Source: Aplectana chamaeleonis (lineage: Eukaryota; Nematoda; Chromadorea; Rhabditida; Cosmocercidae). Taken from it: a stretch of DNA of 64,000 bases. Under the pieces are notes generated by a model. It did not search any database. It worked only from the letters and a program-made list of their open reading frames with translations, and was not told where the DNA came from. The translations under genes were made by a program, and so were the position numbers. Shown here piece by piece: positions 53,359-64,000 of this stretch. The stretch is from NCBI GenBank assembly GCA_029168955.1, contig JAPDOI010000986.1, positions 1 through 64,000 of the forward strand, read 5' to 3'. Numbering within the stretch: position 1 is the first letter of the stretch; each line of letters begins with the position of its first letter.

Positions 53359-53812
53359 ATTCATTCATTCATTCAACGACTTTATTTTGGAAATAAAGAT
53401 ACATACATATATACGTATGTGAATGAGATTCTTTGTTGAAGAAAAAAGAAGATTCATAACAATGGCAGAAGTAAGAAGAGGACAAAATATGAACCTTTTG
53501 CAGAGAAAATTTTTTTACGAATCGAATGACCTTTTCTCTCAAGAGACCTGAGACCACCGCTTCTGGGCACAACAAAGAAAGGCACAAGAAGCTGGAAAAA
53601 TCCGTCACATTAGATTAACAGTAGTACCCTTTTGATTAAAGTGGACCCTCACTACTCTCTTGTAGTGACCTGAGATAGTACTTAGATAGTCTACTTCGAA
53701 AGATCGAAAAATTTCCGGATTCAGCGATTTCTGCAGGCAAATTGTTCCAAGTTCTGACAACTCTGAACGCAAAGGAATTCAATATGCTGCCTTTAGAGAT
53801 GAATTTAAGAAC
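53359..53812 (-). mobile_element. CR1-like LINE 3' end, 5'-truncated
   Basis: On the minus strand the sequence encodes FRVVRTWNNLPAEIAESGNF followed by SIFRSRLSKY, the typical C-terminal segment of CR1/Jockey-type RT proteins. It is followed by a 3' UTR and a tail of four GAAT units (ATTC x4 on plus at 53,359-53,374). A short-repeat tail is characteristic of CR1-type LINEs. Similar 3'-end words (ACGACTTTATT ... AAACATACA) occur at 48,263-48,300. It forms the left end of the insertion that splits LINE copy 2. Confidence 0.75.
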
Positions 53813-55730
53813 CAGAGATGAGAAGAGAGCCGCTGATCTTCTAGACCCAGATATAGCTGTGCTGGATAATGAGATCAAGGAGGACCTGAACAAGAACAAG
53901 AAGGAGCGCTGAGAGAAGTTCACTGAAAAGCTGAATTTCAAGGCGGACGGAACTACGACGTGGAAAGTGTTGAGGAAAATTTCCGGCAAGTCCGCTCCCT
54001 CGATGAGCTCCGCTATTGAGTTCGAGGAGAACGTCTTCAAATCAGGGAAAGCGGCTGTTTATGCGCTCGGCAAGAATTTCTTCATCACACGTGCCAAGCG
54101 AGGCGTGCAAAACAGAGTCACGGTTAGAGAACTGAGCCGGTTGCCGCTCATGAACGCTTGTGTAGCCTTTTATCTCCCGTTGCCAAATTAGCTGAAAAGT
54201 TGATCGTGAGGGACCTGGCTGATCAAAATGAGCGACAGCAGCATCAGCATGGGTTCAGGAAACATCTTTCTACTACTACTGCTCTATTGGAGATCGTGAG
54301 CTTTGCGGTCGACGGATTCAACATGAGAAAGCCCCTAAGAACGGTGGCCGTCGCCCCCGACCTGACCGAAGCGTTTGACTCAGTTAACTTGGGACTGCTG
54401 TCCGACAAACTGCTGAAGTCCTCGCTGCCATCCTGGCAGAAGCGATGGATTGCAGCGTTTACTAAAGGCCGCCGGGCTAAGGTTCAGTTCCAGAATCACG
54501 TATCCGATAGCATTCCAATAGCAGTCGGTGTTCCGCAAGGCGGAGTTTTGTACCCTGCCCTATTCAGCCTGTATCTTGGAGTGATCTTCCCGACCCACCA
54601 CAGGATATAAAGATTGTTTTGTACGCCGACGACATCACCATCATGTGCCAGGACCGTGACCTGCAAGTAGCCGCTAACAAGATCAGCGCCTGTCTCGTCG
54701 AGTTGAAGCTTTTCCTCGATAATATGATGCTCACAGTCTCTGCTGCAAAGTCTTGTGTATCAGTGTTCACAACAAGCACCAAGGAACACAGTGCCCACCC
54801 AGATGTCAGATGGGATGGTAATCGTTTTCCAGCAGTAAGATTCCCTAAGCTGCTTGGTCTTATACTCGATCCGTCACTGAAGTTCCACAAAAACGCGGAA
54901 CAGAAACAGACAGTCGTCAAGGCAAAGCTTTATATTCTGAGAGCTCTCGCAGGAACATCAAGGGGAAGCAGCCGAGAGACTATACTGAGATCCTACGGAG
55001 CAATACTTCAGCCGGCTCTGGAATATGCGGCACCAGTGTGGCAGCACCTGGTGTCAGACAGCTCCTGGAATAAGCTGCAGCGTATACAGAATGCTGCGCT
55101 TAGAATCGCTACCGGTTGTGCAAGGAGTTCCCCAATAGAACATCTTCACGCGGAGGCCAGCATATTGCCAGTTAAGGCGCATTGTGAACTCTAGGAACAG
55201 CAGATGTATATAAATGTTCTGAGACAGCCAAATCATCCGGCAAAGAGAATTATGAAGCCCATTAGAGAGAGGTCGATTAGGACGCCGTTCGCAGATGCTC
55301 CTCGTAAAGTTGATGTACAGAGATGGGCCGACTCCAACATGGAAAGGCTTCGCCTTCTGCGCGAGGAGCACACCCAGTTTGTTCGAGGATATCCGGAGAA
55401 GGCGGCTGTGAACCCTATTTTAGGAGCAGTGCCGCCTCGGGTTTGCGAGACCGAGTCTCAACTCGGCTGGCGAGCCAGATGTGCTCTCGCCTCGCTGCGC
55501 TGTGGTCACTCTATTCTGCTAATGTCTTACGCCAACAAGATCGACAGCAGCCGACCAGACGCATGACCGGATTGTGGTGCTCCCGGACACGACACGGCGC
55601 ACTTGTTCATGTGCCCGAAGAGACCTACCTCCTTAACAACAATGGACCTCTGGACGAATCCTGTGAAGGCCGCCCAGTTCCTCAACCTATGACAAAAACC
55701 CCTTTGAGGCTGCAGAAGAAGAAGAAGAGA
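53813..55730 (+). pseudogene. LINE copy 3, 5'-truncated with internal deletion
   Basis: Starts in the linker (RAADLLDPDIAVLDNEIKED) and keeps RT N-terminal sequence up to LSRLPLMNA. It lacks about 100 residues of RT fingers (jump near 54,160) and then runs FSPVAKLAEKLIVRDL, VGVPQGGVLYPALFSLYL, VLYADDITIMC (about 54,616) and LGLILDPSLKFHKNAEQKQ. The C-terminal zinc motif (PDCGAPGHDTAHLFMCPKRP, after a stop at 55,564) and the (GAA)n tail (55,714-55,730) follow. In the catalytic box YADD is intact. Confidence 0.88.
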
Positions 55731-55811
55731 TGAATTTTTGTTCAAGTTGGAATTCATGTTTGCGAGAACGGACATGGTGGCGAGTAAACACGAAAAGGCT
55801 GTCCAAGGATC

Positions 55812-56640
55812 GCTCAAGTCCCCTAAGAACGGAACAGAAGCAGGCTATCGTCAAAGCGAAGCTTAATGTGCTTAGAGCCCGGGGCGGTACAACATGGGGT
55901 AGCAGCAAGGAAATCATTATCACAACGTACACGGCGATTCTTCAGCCTGCACTAGAATACGCCGCACCAGTTTGGCAGCATCTAGTATCAGAGTCCTCTT
56001 GGAGATGCAACGCGTACAGAATGCAGCTCTCCGTATCTCCACCGGACGTGCAAGAAGTTCTCCAGTCGATCACTTGCATGCTGAGACCCCCTTATTACCA
56101 GTAAGGGAGCACTGCCAGCTCCAGGCGCAACAATTTTTCATCAACATTGTCAAGCAACCTAACCACCCTTCTTGGAGAGTACTTAACCCCATCAGAGAGA
56201 GAGAGAGAGACATCAGAAAGCCATTCGCCGATGCTCCCAGTAAAGTCAATCTGCAAAGATCAATCTCAGAGCAAGAACGACTCCGTCTATTGCGCGAGGA
56301 GCATACTCAGTTCGTACGGTGTCATCTGGAAAGGCGGCCATTAATCCCATACTGGGAGTAAATTCAATTCTTAAGAAGGGCCAGGTGCATTCTCGCATCG
56401 CTGCGCTGTGGTCGCTCTACTATGCTTATGTCCTACATCAGTAAGATAGACAGCAGCAAATCAGATGTTTGCCCGGACTGCGGCTGCCTCGGCCATGATG
56501 CTGCACACCCGTGCAACTGTCCGGAGAGACCCACCACGCTGACCGTAGTGGACCTATGGACGAATCCATTACCGGTCGCCCAATTTCTCAACCTATGACA
56601 AAACCCTCAATGTGCCGGCAAAGAAGAAGAAGGAGTACAG
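55812..56640 (+). pseudogene. LINE copy 2, 3' part
   Basis: Resumes at EQKQAIVKAKLNVLRA, the residues that follow the LDPS position where copy 2 broke off at 53,358. It continues through ILQPALEYAAPVWQHLVSES, EHCQLQAQQFFINIVKQPN and the zinc motif VCPDCGCLGHDAAHPCNCP to FLNL and an AAGAAGAAGAAGG tail. The intervening 53,359-55,811 is therefore interpreted as a nested insertion. Frameshifts are present near 56,010 and 56,345. Confidence 0.82.
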
Positions 56641-56895
56641 CATCGGGACGCTCGTGATGACATCACAATCACGGTCAGGACACTACCTAAAGGCCTAGCC
56701 GGGAGACCCCAACGAGCAGCCGAACGATGACGTCGTGGCTACACGGGTTGATTCATTTTAATATCTCTACGGACATGTCGCCCCGGGTTGTCGCGGTCCC
56801 ACGGCCTTGGAAAAAGCTGTCCCCGCATGTGGTCCACGACGAGGACGTAATCTTCGCCGCGGTCCGGCCGCTGGCGAACCCCCCAGCTGTGAGGA
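56641..56895. other. Spacer between LINE tails, no gene recognised
   Basis: About 255 bp between the 3' tails of two LINEs in opposite orientation. GC-rich with GGTCCACGACGAGGACGT and GGCCGCTGGCG words; an open frame exists on both strands but has no recognised motif. Confidence 0.4.
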
Positions 56896-59800
56896 TACTC
56901 TTCTTTCTTCTTCTTCACTTCTTCTTTGTATCAGCCACATTGGAGTTTTTTTCTCATAGGCGCAGAAAGGCGGCAATATCACTCGGCTTGTTTCCACATA
57001 TCACGAGAGCATGACAGAGAAGTAGGTCTGTGCAGAGCACTGAAAATAGATGCTAAGGGAATCATGTGACCAGTATTTTGACAGTCAGGACATTTGTATC
57101 CGGGACCGATTCGTCTGATCCTATGTACGCTAAGGCTTTGAGGGTACGAAAGAATGACCGCAACCAATAGACCTCGCTAGAGGTGACGCGGGAGCGTCTG
57201 GGCAGAAGAATCTTCTCACTGTCATCGACCGTAGGAGGCACACTACCAAGGACTGGATTAGGAGGGGGCACAAGGACAGGTATTCGGGACACGGGAATCT
57301 GGGTGTGTTCGATTTGCTGCAGCCTCTTCCCCTTGTGAGCTCAGAGGTGGCCCATGCTTTTGACTGATCCACTGTAGAAATGGCAGCTTGCAGCGGTGTG
57401 CGAGATATTGCAGGGATGGGGGGAGGTTCTGATGACAAGAGAGGGGGTAGTTGGGATGTGTGGCATTCTTGACTATGCCGATGTGTGGAACTGTTGTGAC
57501 TGCAGTTGGCAATGCTTCTTGACAGGAAGTAGGGCACATTCTTGGTGAAGATGGGATATAGGTGTTGATTTTGGGCAGCCAGTGATAACACGAGGGTGCA
57601 GTGTTTTTGTACACGTTGTAGCTTGCTCCAAGAGGCGTCTGACAGGTGTCTGAGTCCATATCAGGGGCTCCATATCTCCCAGAGTAGAGCTGTATCATGG
57701 CCCCTTATATGTCTGTTGCGTAAAACTTCTTTTGTGCTACCCCAGAGTAGTACCCGCCAGAAGCACGGAGGGATGTTATTTCGCGTGTTGGCAGTTGTGT
57801 CAGCTCGGATGCGCGCGTTTTCATTAAAGCGCAGTGAAGGATCCCAGAAAGATTCCAAGTAGCCGAGAAGGTGCTTGGAGAGGGGCAATAGCTGGTTTGC
57901 ACCTTTACAGAAGAACCCTGGGATGTAGTCGATGCTCAGCCGTTTGCGCAGTAGTGCACAGAGTGACGCTAGACTTTGAAGGAGAGACCTCTAGCTGCTT
58001 CAATTCGGAGAAATTTGGCCAGGCTGCAGAGGTGATGTTTGTTCCATCTCCGTAGTGGCACGATCGATAACCCAGAGTCAGTGCATACAATTGTGATCAT
58101 CATCTGCACATACAGACATATAGAGTGGATGTTGGGCGGCGGCTTCAGGAATATCCCGGATAGATATAAGGAGAATAGGCTTGGTGATAATACTCCACCT
58201 TGAGGAACGCCCGCCTTCAAGGGAACCGACTTCGACAAGTGTCCCGTCAAGTCCCACGCACGTATGGAGCGATCTTTGACGAAGTTGTTAGTCCATCGTT
58301 TGCACCAGTCGGGCATGTCACAGTCTAGAATCGATTTTTGAGTAGCAAGGAAGTGCTGAAACATTGTCAAAAAGCAGCAGTCAGATCAATTGCGACGACT
58401 AGACTTCTACCGGCGGGAGCATTTCTATTGAAACCAGCAATGATGTGTTCAGATAATGACGTTAATGCGGTGATGATGGAGTGCGCCTTTTTGAAGCCAT
58501 GCTGATGGACGTTCTGCTGTAGTGCGCCCTGGAGATGCGGGTTTATGATTTTCTCCGCCAACTTAGCGATAGAGACAATAATAGGGATATGGGACGGTGT
58601 GACCCGTTGCTTTATCTTTCTGGTTTGCTTGAGCTTGCTTGGGAACTGGGAGAACAGTCGCTTGTTTCCAACGAGCAGGAATAATACCAGTGGTTAACGA
58701 CGAATAGATAAGATCACTGAGTACCTCTGCGTACTGTTCCGGCAAGCCATGCTTCAGCGATGAACGGCTGAAATGCCGTCCTGGTCCTTTCTGCCCTCGA
58801 ATTCTTCATCTACTTGATGATGGTAGAGACGGTAAGAAACCCAGTTATGGCGAGGTACGTCATGTCGACTGAGGTTTTCTGGATCGCACGTAAAGTACAT
58901 CATCTGTGCTCTTGGTTGCGGCGAGATCAAGCAGAAGCATAGAGTTTACTGAAGTTGACAGGCAGCCTTGCTATCCGAATTCAAATCTGCCCGAGGGGAA
59001 CTCAAGCGTATTGCGCGCAGGTGCCGTATCTTCTCTCCCAGATAGTCGCTTCAAGAGATGAATTACGCACGCTTGTTTGCTATCCAGTCGCAAAATTGAT
59101 GGATTCGGTGTGCTCCCTCCAGCGTTTCTGCTTGTAGTCGTTCAGCATTTTAGAGATCTCATCTGACAGTTGCAGTGAAAATGCACGGGATCCGGAAGGA
59201 TTCCAGGTTCTGCGTCTGTCAGTCCCGTTTTTGTGATTAGCTCCAGTGCTTCCTTTGGTACGTTAGGATTGGAACGTTCCTTTACTAACGACCGGTCGGA
59301 ATGGCTATTCTGGAAGCGCTTCGCATATGGTGTCGACGACGAACTTCTCTTTGTCACGCACAAGAGCCAGCTAGCGCATAGTTGGCTACCCGGCTGAGTA
59401 GCACCTTAAAGCAAGAACCCAGTTAGCCTTATTGTAGTTAATGTAACATTTGCTACGGGAGCCAAGAAAAAGGTGCGAGATGACTATTAAGAGACAAGAT
59501 CCAATGTTAGTGCTGATGGGTACATGATCACTGCTGCCATGGCCACAGATGTGAACCAGTTACTAAGACATGGCAAGAGAAGAGGAAACGAACGTGCGCT
59601 ATCAGGGGAGGGTGAGGGCCTGCCCGTCGATGGGAGACGAGTAGGAGAATCTTTCGTTTATAGGAATTAGGTCACAATCATCCGCAAAAAGTTCAAGTAG
59701 TTCTCTCTCTGTCATCGGGATCTAAGGAGGAAGAACCAGGAAGGGGAATGAAGCATTAAAGTCTACCAGCCATGACAACAGATGAAGATGAGAGAGATTA

Positions 59801-60430
59801 AAAATACATCATGTAAAGTATGGTGTGGGATCAAAATGCGTTGGGACAAGAGGTGGATGGGGGAATGTAAACATTGAGCAATACTCCAGAAGGACAGCTT
59901 TGCAATACTATACTGGAACTCCCTATACATTCCAACAACATTGACTCATTGGGAAGGTCAATAAGGTGAGGATGGAATTGAAGATTCAACAAAAGTTGAC
60001 ACGCCACCGCCATGTGATGTACGGGGAATATACCTCTGATAGGATCTGTATAGCCGGGGAAGGCCTGGGGGCTGAGAAGGAGGGCACGCTAAGTTTGGTC
60101 TCCTGTAGGAGGATGACATCAGGTTGTGAGCGTTCAGCCATGTACAATTTAAGTTCCATAAGTTTTGGCACGCAAGCCATTAATATTGAGGATTGAGAAA
60201 AATGTTGAGACTATGAAGAGGAACCGTAGAAGGTGAATTAATACAAGGCAGCATACAACAATAGGCATCAGTGTAATCATTGTAGCTAGTTAACTCCCCG
60301 AATATTTGAGGGTGTACCCAGCCAAGGCAACCACTGCACTGGATGCTTCGCATGTTGTGCCGACAGTGTCCACAATGACGGCATGGATATCGCGGGAGTC
60401 TTGCTCTTTCGCGGTCCAGGACTCCTATCC
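56896..60430 (-). pseudogene. LINE copy 4, divergent, minus strand
   Basis: The right end encodes an NPGP-like remnant (SPGP; 60,412-60,423) and a PHD segment HNMRSIQCSGCLGWVH. Then come endonuclease pieces (SQPDVILLQETKLS at about 60,100; a DDCDLI segment near 59,680), linker, and RT blocks: QHGFKKAHSIITALTSLSEH, AGVPQGGVLSPSLFSLYLSG and LCTTAQT-type 3' sequence. The tail is GAAGAAGAAGAAAG (56,899-56,935 on minus). The YADD box is not preserved (sequence near 58,110 reads YVQMM). It is clearly related to copies 1-3 but older or from a sister family. Confidence 0.82.
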
Positions 60431-60620
60431 CCAGCGATCAAAAAAATTTGTTGGCCTCTCCTGAAGAGTGACTCAAAGTCTCATCTCTCCTGGGCCGGCA
60501 TCAGATTGCCGAGATGAGGACTCGGAGTGAGATGAGGCGCTCTTTTTATACCGGCTGTGCTCTCGTGATAAGCACTCAACGTGTTCATTCATGAGTCACC
60601 ATCAATTGTCATCCCACCGG
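60431..60620 (-). repeat. LINE 5' leader with TATA-like site
   Basis: Upstream of LINE copy 4 and similar to 41,575-41,770. TTTTTATACCGGCTGTG at 60,543 is conserved in both copies; on the minus strand it lies upstream of the PHD/2A region. Confidence 0.6.
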
Positions 60621-60874
60621 GACTCCTGATCCAGAGAGCATCGTACACATTTTTTTCTGGCGACTCTCCCGCTGGGTGTTAGGGCAGCAAATCCGCTCTC
60701 CGAAATTTTCCCGGGAGAGCCCTGACTCTCTCGTAGCGGGACTCCCCGGAACCAATAGCAACGTCCACTTTTTTTTTTTCCTAGTGACTCCTGGGCACAG
60801 GATGTTATGCGGCAGACCCGCTCTTAAAATTATCCCGGGAGGAGTCCACCCCATTTGCCTGAGGAGCAATGTGA
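60621..60874. repeat. Imperfect tandem duplication, ~120-bp unit
   Basis: Two units share CACTTTTTTTTTT-like runs, GTTA-GGCAGCA/GGCAGAC, CCGCTCT, AAATTTTCCCGGGAG/AAATTATCCCGGGAG and GACTCCCC/GAGTCCAC. No coding content. Confidence 0.65.
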
Positions 60875-60960
60875 TGAGTGGTGGGGAGCGCTAGGCAGTT
60901 TGACCGCGCACGCGTCCGCTTTGCTTAGCGCTCCCATCCCCCACCACTGCTCGCTCGCTT
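60875..60960. repeat. Hairpin with GGTGGGGAGCGCTA stem
   Basis: GAGTGGTGGGGAGCGCTAGG pairs with CTTAGCGCTCCCATCCCCCA followed by CCACT, around a spacer rich in CGCGCACGCG. No terminator or RNA role can be assigned. Confidence 0.75.
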
Positions 60961-61215
60961 TTGCCACCATGCCGAAGGCGTTAGGACGGCCCACTCACAA
61001 TTGTTGGGATTTTTACAGTGGTCTTTTGTAACATTGGCGTCCTTGGCACATGCACGTAGAAAACTTCGTTCTTGTGGATTCTGCATAAGTTTTGGAACAA
61101 AAACATGTCAACATGCACCTTTAGCTGCATGGAAAACCTGTTTTTCCCCTGATTGGGTCGTCGAAATCCCGAAAGAGTACCTTTTTTTGAAACTTTGATA
61201 TTGGGATCCATTTAG

Positions 61216-61315
61216 GAATTCGAGCAATCTTTATCTCGACATGAATGGAATCGATTCATCCCTGTACTCATCCAGAAGATCGACCGGCACCAGCCAATGA
61301 GGATGAGAGATGTTT
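61216..61315 (+). CDS. xrn-2: xrn-2-like 5'-3' exoribonuclease, exon 2
   Basis: After an ATTTAG acceptor the sequence encodes EF-NLYLDMNG, IHPCTHPEDR and PAPANEDE, which follows directly on exon 1's PNPNFQ in XRN2 proteins. YLDMNG-IHPC is the most conserved N-terminal catalytic block of the family, and its Asp helps bind magnesium. Three small frame lesions are visible: an extra base in GAGCAAT, an extra G in ATCGATTCAT and two extra bases in GAGAGATG near the end. A donor-like GT follows ATGTTT at 61,316. No later exon was found in the remaining 2.7 kb. Confidence 0.8.
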
Positions 61316-62264
61316 GTACGTTCATTTTCTTCTCAGAAATCTCAGGGGATAGTTCTCATGATAGGATATAAGCTGGCATGTTTGAGGATCCGTGACCGTT
61401 GTCGAAGAATCCTGTCCCGTCCAGGCCGCTGGTGACATCTGAGCCCTCTGTTTCACCCAATTCGAAACTCCCACAACAAACCCGGGGTTCCCCTTCCCCT
61501 TTCTTAACGTACAGAGTAAATGGCTTAGGAGCTCTATATTCCACATGAACCTCGGACCGTCAAACAGGCGAGCGTTGCGCGTTGGAGTACGAATACTTTT
61601 TACGCACGTATATAGAGGGATTTTCTGCAGAGTTCAAGTCGCTAGGCGTTACTCGCAGCGACGAAGAGCGATGGATGATGCAATATCGATTACATTCGGC
61701 GACGGGAGCGAATTCGAGGCAGGCGGCGTGAGAAGGGCGACGAGGGGACACCGCAGTGTTTTGACACCGCGGAGCGGCCCTATGTTGTTACCGCCAGCGA
61801 GCGGCAGCTGATGCCGCGACGATAATGTTTGGCAAGCATTCTTGTCACCGCGTCAAGGCTGACGCTCGGCAACCACTCGCCGACCGCTGCACAGCTATGC
61901 AGACCGCTTATGAATACTCCAGCGGCGACGCCATAACCGAGCGCCGGGAGTAACTCCATCATAACTTTTCCAATCAAGAAAATTCTGTACCCGCGTTCAC
62001 CATCATGGTAGCAGAGGATAATGCTGAAATTAATTACTAAGAAGCAGAACGAAATTAGTTATAGTCTACAGCAATGGAAGTAGGACCTGGTGAGGTTGGC
62101 GGACTCGTCCCAACATACGGTAGTTTGTTAGTGGTATCACCATTTTCCTGAAACAGCGTGATAGATCGGTTAGTCTCGTGTTTCTCACCGATATGACTAC
62201 ATCTGTGGAAGCAATGAAAACAGGTGAAAATGAAAAAAGAAGAAAAATGTATTTTTTATTGTCG
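61316..62264. other. Presumed xrn-2 intron 2; unassigned minus frame
   Basis: A minus-strand frame at 61,544-61,356 (62 residues) contains FTLYVKKGEGEPRVCCGSFE and LDGTGFFDNGHGSSNMPAYI and looks coding-like in composition, but I do not recognise it. The second half is GC rich around 61,680-61,880 without a recognised feature. Confidence 0.3.
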
Positions 62265-62398
62265 ATCACTGGTTGAGAGATAGCCGCGGCGCAGCGATAT
62301 AACGTGATATCACTTTGTCGATGTTCATTACGATCATTACTCCTCGCTTGCGTGCGTGCCACGTGTGTTCGACGCTAAGCGATCTCTCGACCAGTGAT
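62265..62398. mobile_element. MITE, 134 bp
   Basis: ATCACTGGTTGAGAGAT on the left mirrors ATCTCTCGACCAGTGAT on the right with one mismatch. No target-site duplication was resolved and no protein is present. Confidence 0.75.
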
Positions 62399-62420
62399 TG
62401 ATCATATATTTGGTGGCTCA

Positions 62421-62569
62421 GTTTCCTCAAGAAAAACGGTTAAATTAAACTGCGGCAGGCGCGGCTGTTTAAATTCAGCGACCGACTGGTAATTACCAGC
62501 CGCTGGTGAGATTTAAACCGCCGCGCAAGCCGCGGTTTGAATTGAAAGGTTTTTTTCCTTGGAGGAAAC
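62421..62569. mobile_element. Palindromic MITE, 149 bp, copy 2
   Basis: GTTTCCTCAAGAAAAACGG and the mirrored CCTTGGAGGAAAC enclose AAATTAAACTGCGG and CCGCGGTTTGAATT. Same family as 32,869-32,995. Both copies share CCAGCCGCTG and GAGATTTAAAC in the centre. Confidence 0.85.
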
Positions 62570-64000
62570 AGGCCACGGACTCTAACTTACATAGACTATA
62601 TGGATTAATAGAGAGAATGATGAAATGTCGTTGCTGCTGTCGCCATCTTTGGCGGAACGGGTGTCACACGCGGAGTGCGGCGTCAGGGTCGTAAAATGTT
62701 CAAAAAAATTGTAAACGTGAAAATTCGAGGGGGCAGGGTGGTGAGAATTTTGGAGCGAAATCAGATTTTATTAAACTATCGGTAAGCCGAAATTGGGTAG
62801 CAATAGTTGTCTCTGCTAGGAAAAGATTTCAGCCCGAGAACAGCTGTATCTGCGGAGGCCGTCATGAAATCCGCGTGTAAAATGGAACATTTCTTTTTCC
62901 GCCTCAGTGATTATTTGATTTTGTAGGTTTTTTTGTGACAGTCAAATAAATACACATCAAAATAGCTCCCCTTTATCTAGGAGTTTAGGGATAGTTCTTC
63001 TGAGCTTTTCGTGTTTTTTCAGTTTTGATCTCTGGCTGATCGTAGCAATTTTTGGAAAATTTCACAAAATTTTTGTCAGCAGGGGTTGGCGAAAAATTGG
63101 CGCAGCGGGCTGCCCAATTCTGGTTATATTTACCGATTTGATTTGATTCTGCTGCGCGGAAGATTCGGAGTGCGAGCGACAAGCAACAAAACGAATATGA
63201 AAACGGCAGTTTAAAGAAGAAGACCAACGGCCAACGTTAGAGAAAAACGGGTAAACTGGACTGCAAGGCACATACAAATGCACAGGGTTGAGTGTGTCCC
63301 TGTGAGCGGACCGTTCGGACTGCGGTTTCCTACCCTCTACAGAGCCTGCTAGATGGTAGTGCGGCCCCCAGACCCATAGGTGATTAAGCACCACAGAGCG
63401 TTTCAAAGTCTATAATCTGGATAAGAGTAAAATTATTTAATAACAGGTTTTTGGGTCATACTCTTTCAAAAATACCACACACCTGAATTTATTTGCTACT
63501 TCTTAATCGTTTCTTAATTGTAGAAAAATTATTTCCGGATAGCGGTAGCCTGCGGCCTCCAATCTGCTCTGTGAGGCCAAGGCTGCGACCCCCTCTCACC
63601 CACTCTGTAGACCGTTACTGCGTGGGCTTAAACATGCAACCGCACTATCAAGGATTGGAGAAACCCAATGTCAAGCGGGGTTTCGAAATTCCGCAACGGG
63701 GGGTCGCAAAATTTTTGATCCGAAAAAGAAGATTGGGGGGGTTTCAAAAACTTCTACCCAAAAATGAAAGTCAGGGAAGATCGCAAAAATGTTGGATCAA
63801 GAATAAAATTTATGAAGACATCTCTCGAAAATTCTCGATATTTTAGGTCACCAAAGGGAAGCGATCATGCCATCTCTCAGGTTTTAGACGTCTGAGCCTG
63901 ACCCCGGAACGAATGTTCGGCTTCTGACAGTCGTAGTAATCAAATATATTGATTATTTTGGTTTTCCGAACGACCCGAATATCTAAAAGCCGTAGACACC
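62570..64000. other. No gene recognised
   Basis: Frames of 80-117 residues on both strands (for example plus 63,493-63,846) lack known motifs. The phrase CTGCGGCCTCCAATCTGCTC near 63,550 and the nearby direct GTTTCGAAATTCC/GGTTTCAAAAACT words hint at a repeat but could not be assigned. The search for a third xrn-2 exon here was negative. Confidence 0.4.

Larger units (their letters stand above)
47985..61215 (+). other. xrn-2 intron 1, 13.2 kb
   Basis: Bounded by CAG|GTTCGA on the left and ATCCATTTAG|GAATTC on the right. It contains, in order, an inverted-repeat element, two tandem duplications, plus-strand LINE fragments, a minus-strand LINE and further repeats. Nearly all its length is transposon-derived, which is unusual for a group with mostly compact introns. 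Assignment rests on exons 1 and 2 lying in the correct order and strand. Confidence 0.7.

Noticed and set aside
57130..57698. Frames of 153 and 146 residues rich in Pro, Thr and Ser
   Set aside because: They overlap in different frames across the RT C-terminal part of LINE copy 4 and contain fragments of that protein; they are decay products, not separate genes.
61316..64000. Third exon of xrn-2
   Set aside because: No sequence encoding the expected next conserved segment was found on the plus strand; the GTACG after 61,315 fits a donor, so exon 3 probably lies outside the window or was missed.

Overview
The window looks like nuclear DNA of a nematode, most likely of the rhabditine (clade V) group. 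The evidence is: two exons of an xrn-2-like gene with nematode-style splice sites; an RTE-clade LINE that, from memory, closely resembles the RTE family abundant in hookworms and other strongylids; a Ty3/Gypsy element with a nematode-type gag; and an overall AT-rich sequence full of short inverted-repeat elements. There is no prokaryotic gene organisation. Nearly everything in the window is mobile or repetitive DNA; the only host gene I can name is xrn-2. Many reading frames, including the conserved xrn-2 exons, contain single-base indels, so some apparent frameshifts may be sequencing or assembly errors rather than decay.

Layout. 1-12,733: dispersed and tandem repeats, a 400-bp (AC)n tract, several small inverted-repeat elements (MITEs), a 21-bp minisatellite and three hairpins, one a perfect 55-bp inverted repeat. 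12,734-32,775: a 20-kb interval bounded by 15-bp hAT-like inverted termini and a perfect 8-bp target-site duplication (ATTATCAT). It contains a 42-bp minisatellite of about 2 kb, a nearly complete Ty3/Gypsy retrotransposon (18,420-23,402), a 2.03-kb terminal-inverted-repeat element whose unoccupied site is preserved 1.6 kb away, and other foldback elements. 33,050-36,570: a minus-strand LINE with PHD finger, apurinic-type endonuclease and reverse transcriptase, carrying a 2A-like NPGP motif. 36,751-40,223: remnant of an LTR retrotransposon that keeps gag only. 40,271-43,949: a second element with the same hAT-like termini and a 9-bp target-site duplication, itself filled with nested repeats. 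44,100-47,380: a decayed RTE element.

47,834-61,315: the 5' end of the xrn-2-like gene on the plus strand. Exon 1 (47,846-47,984) and exon 2 (61,216-61,315) are separated by a 13.2-kb first intron filled with LINE copies, including a LINE split by a nested 2.45-kb insertion and a minus-strand LINE. 61,316-64,000: presumed intron 2 or downstream sequence with two small MITEs; I could not find exon 3.

The genes do not form a pathway. The biology here is transposon layering: families of elements with shared termini, preserved target-site duplications and one internal empty site let the insertion order be read from the sequence.
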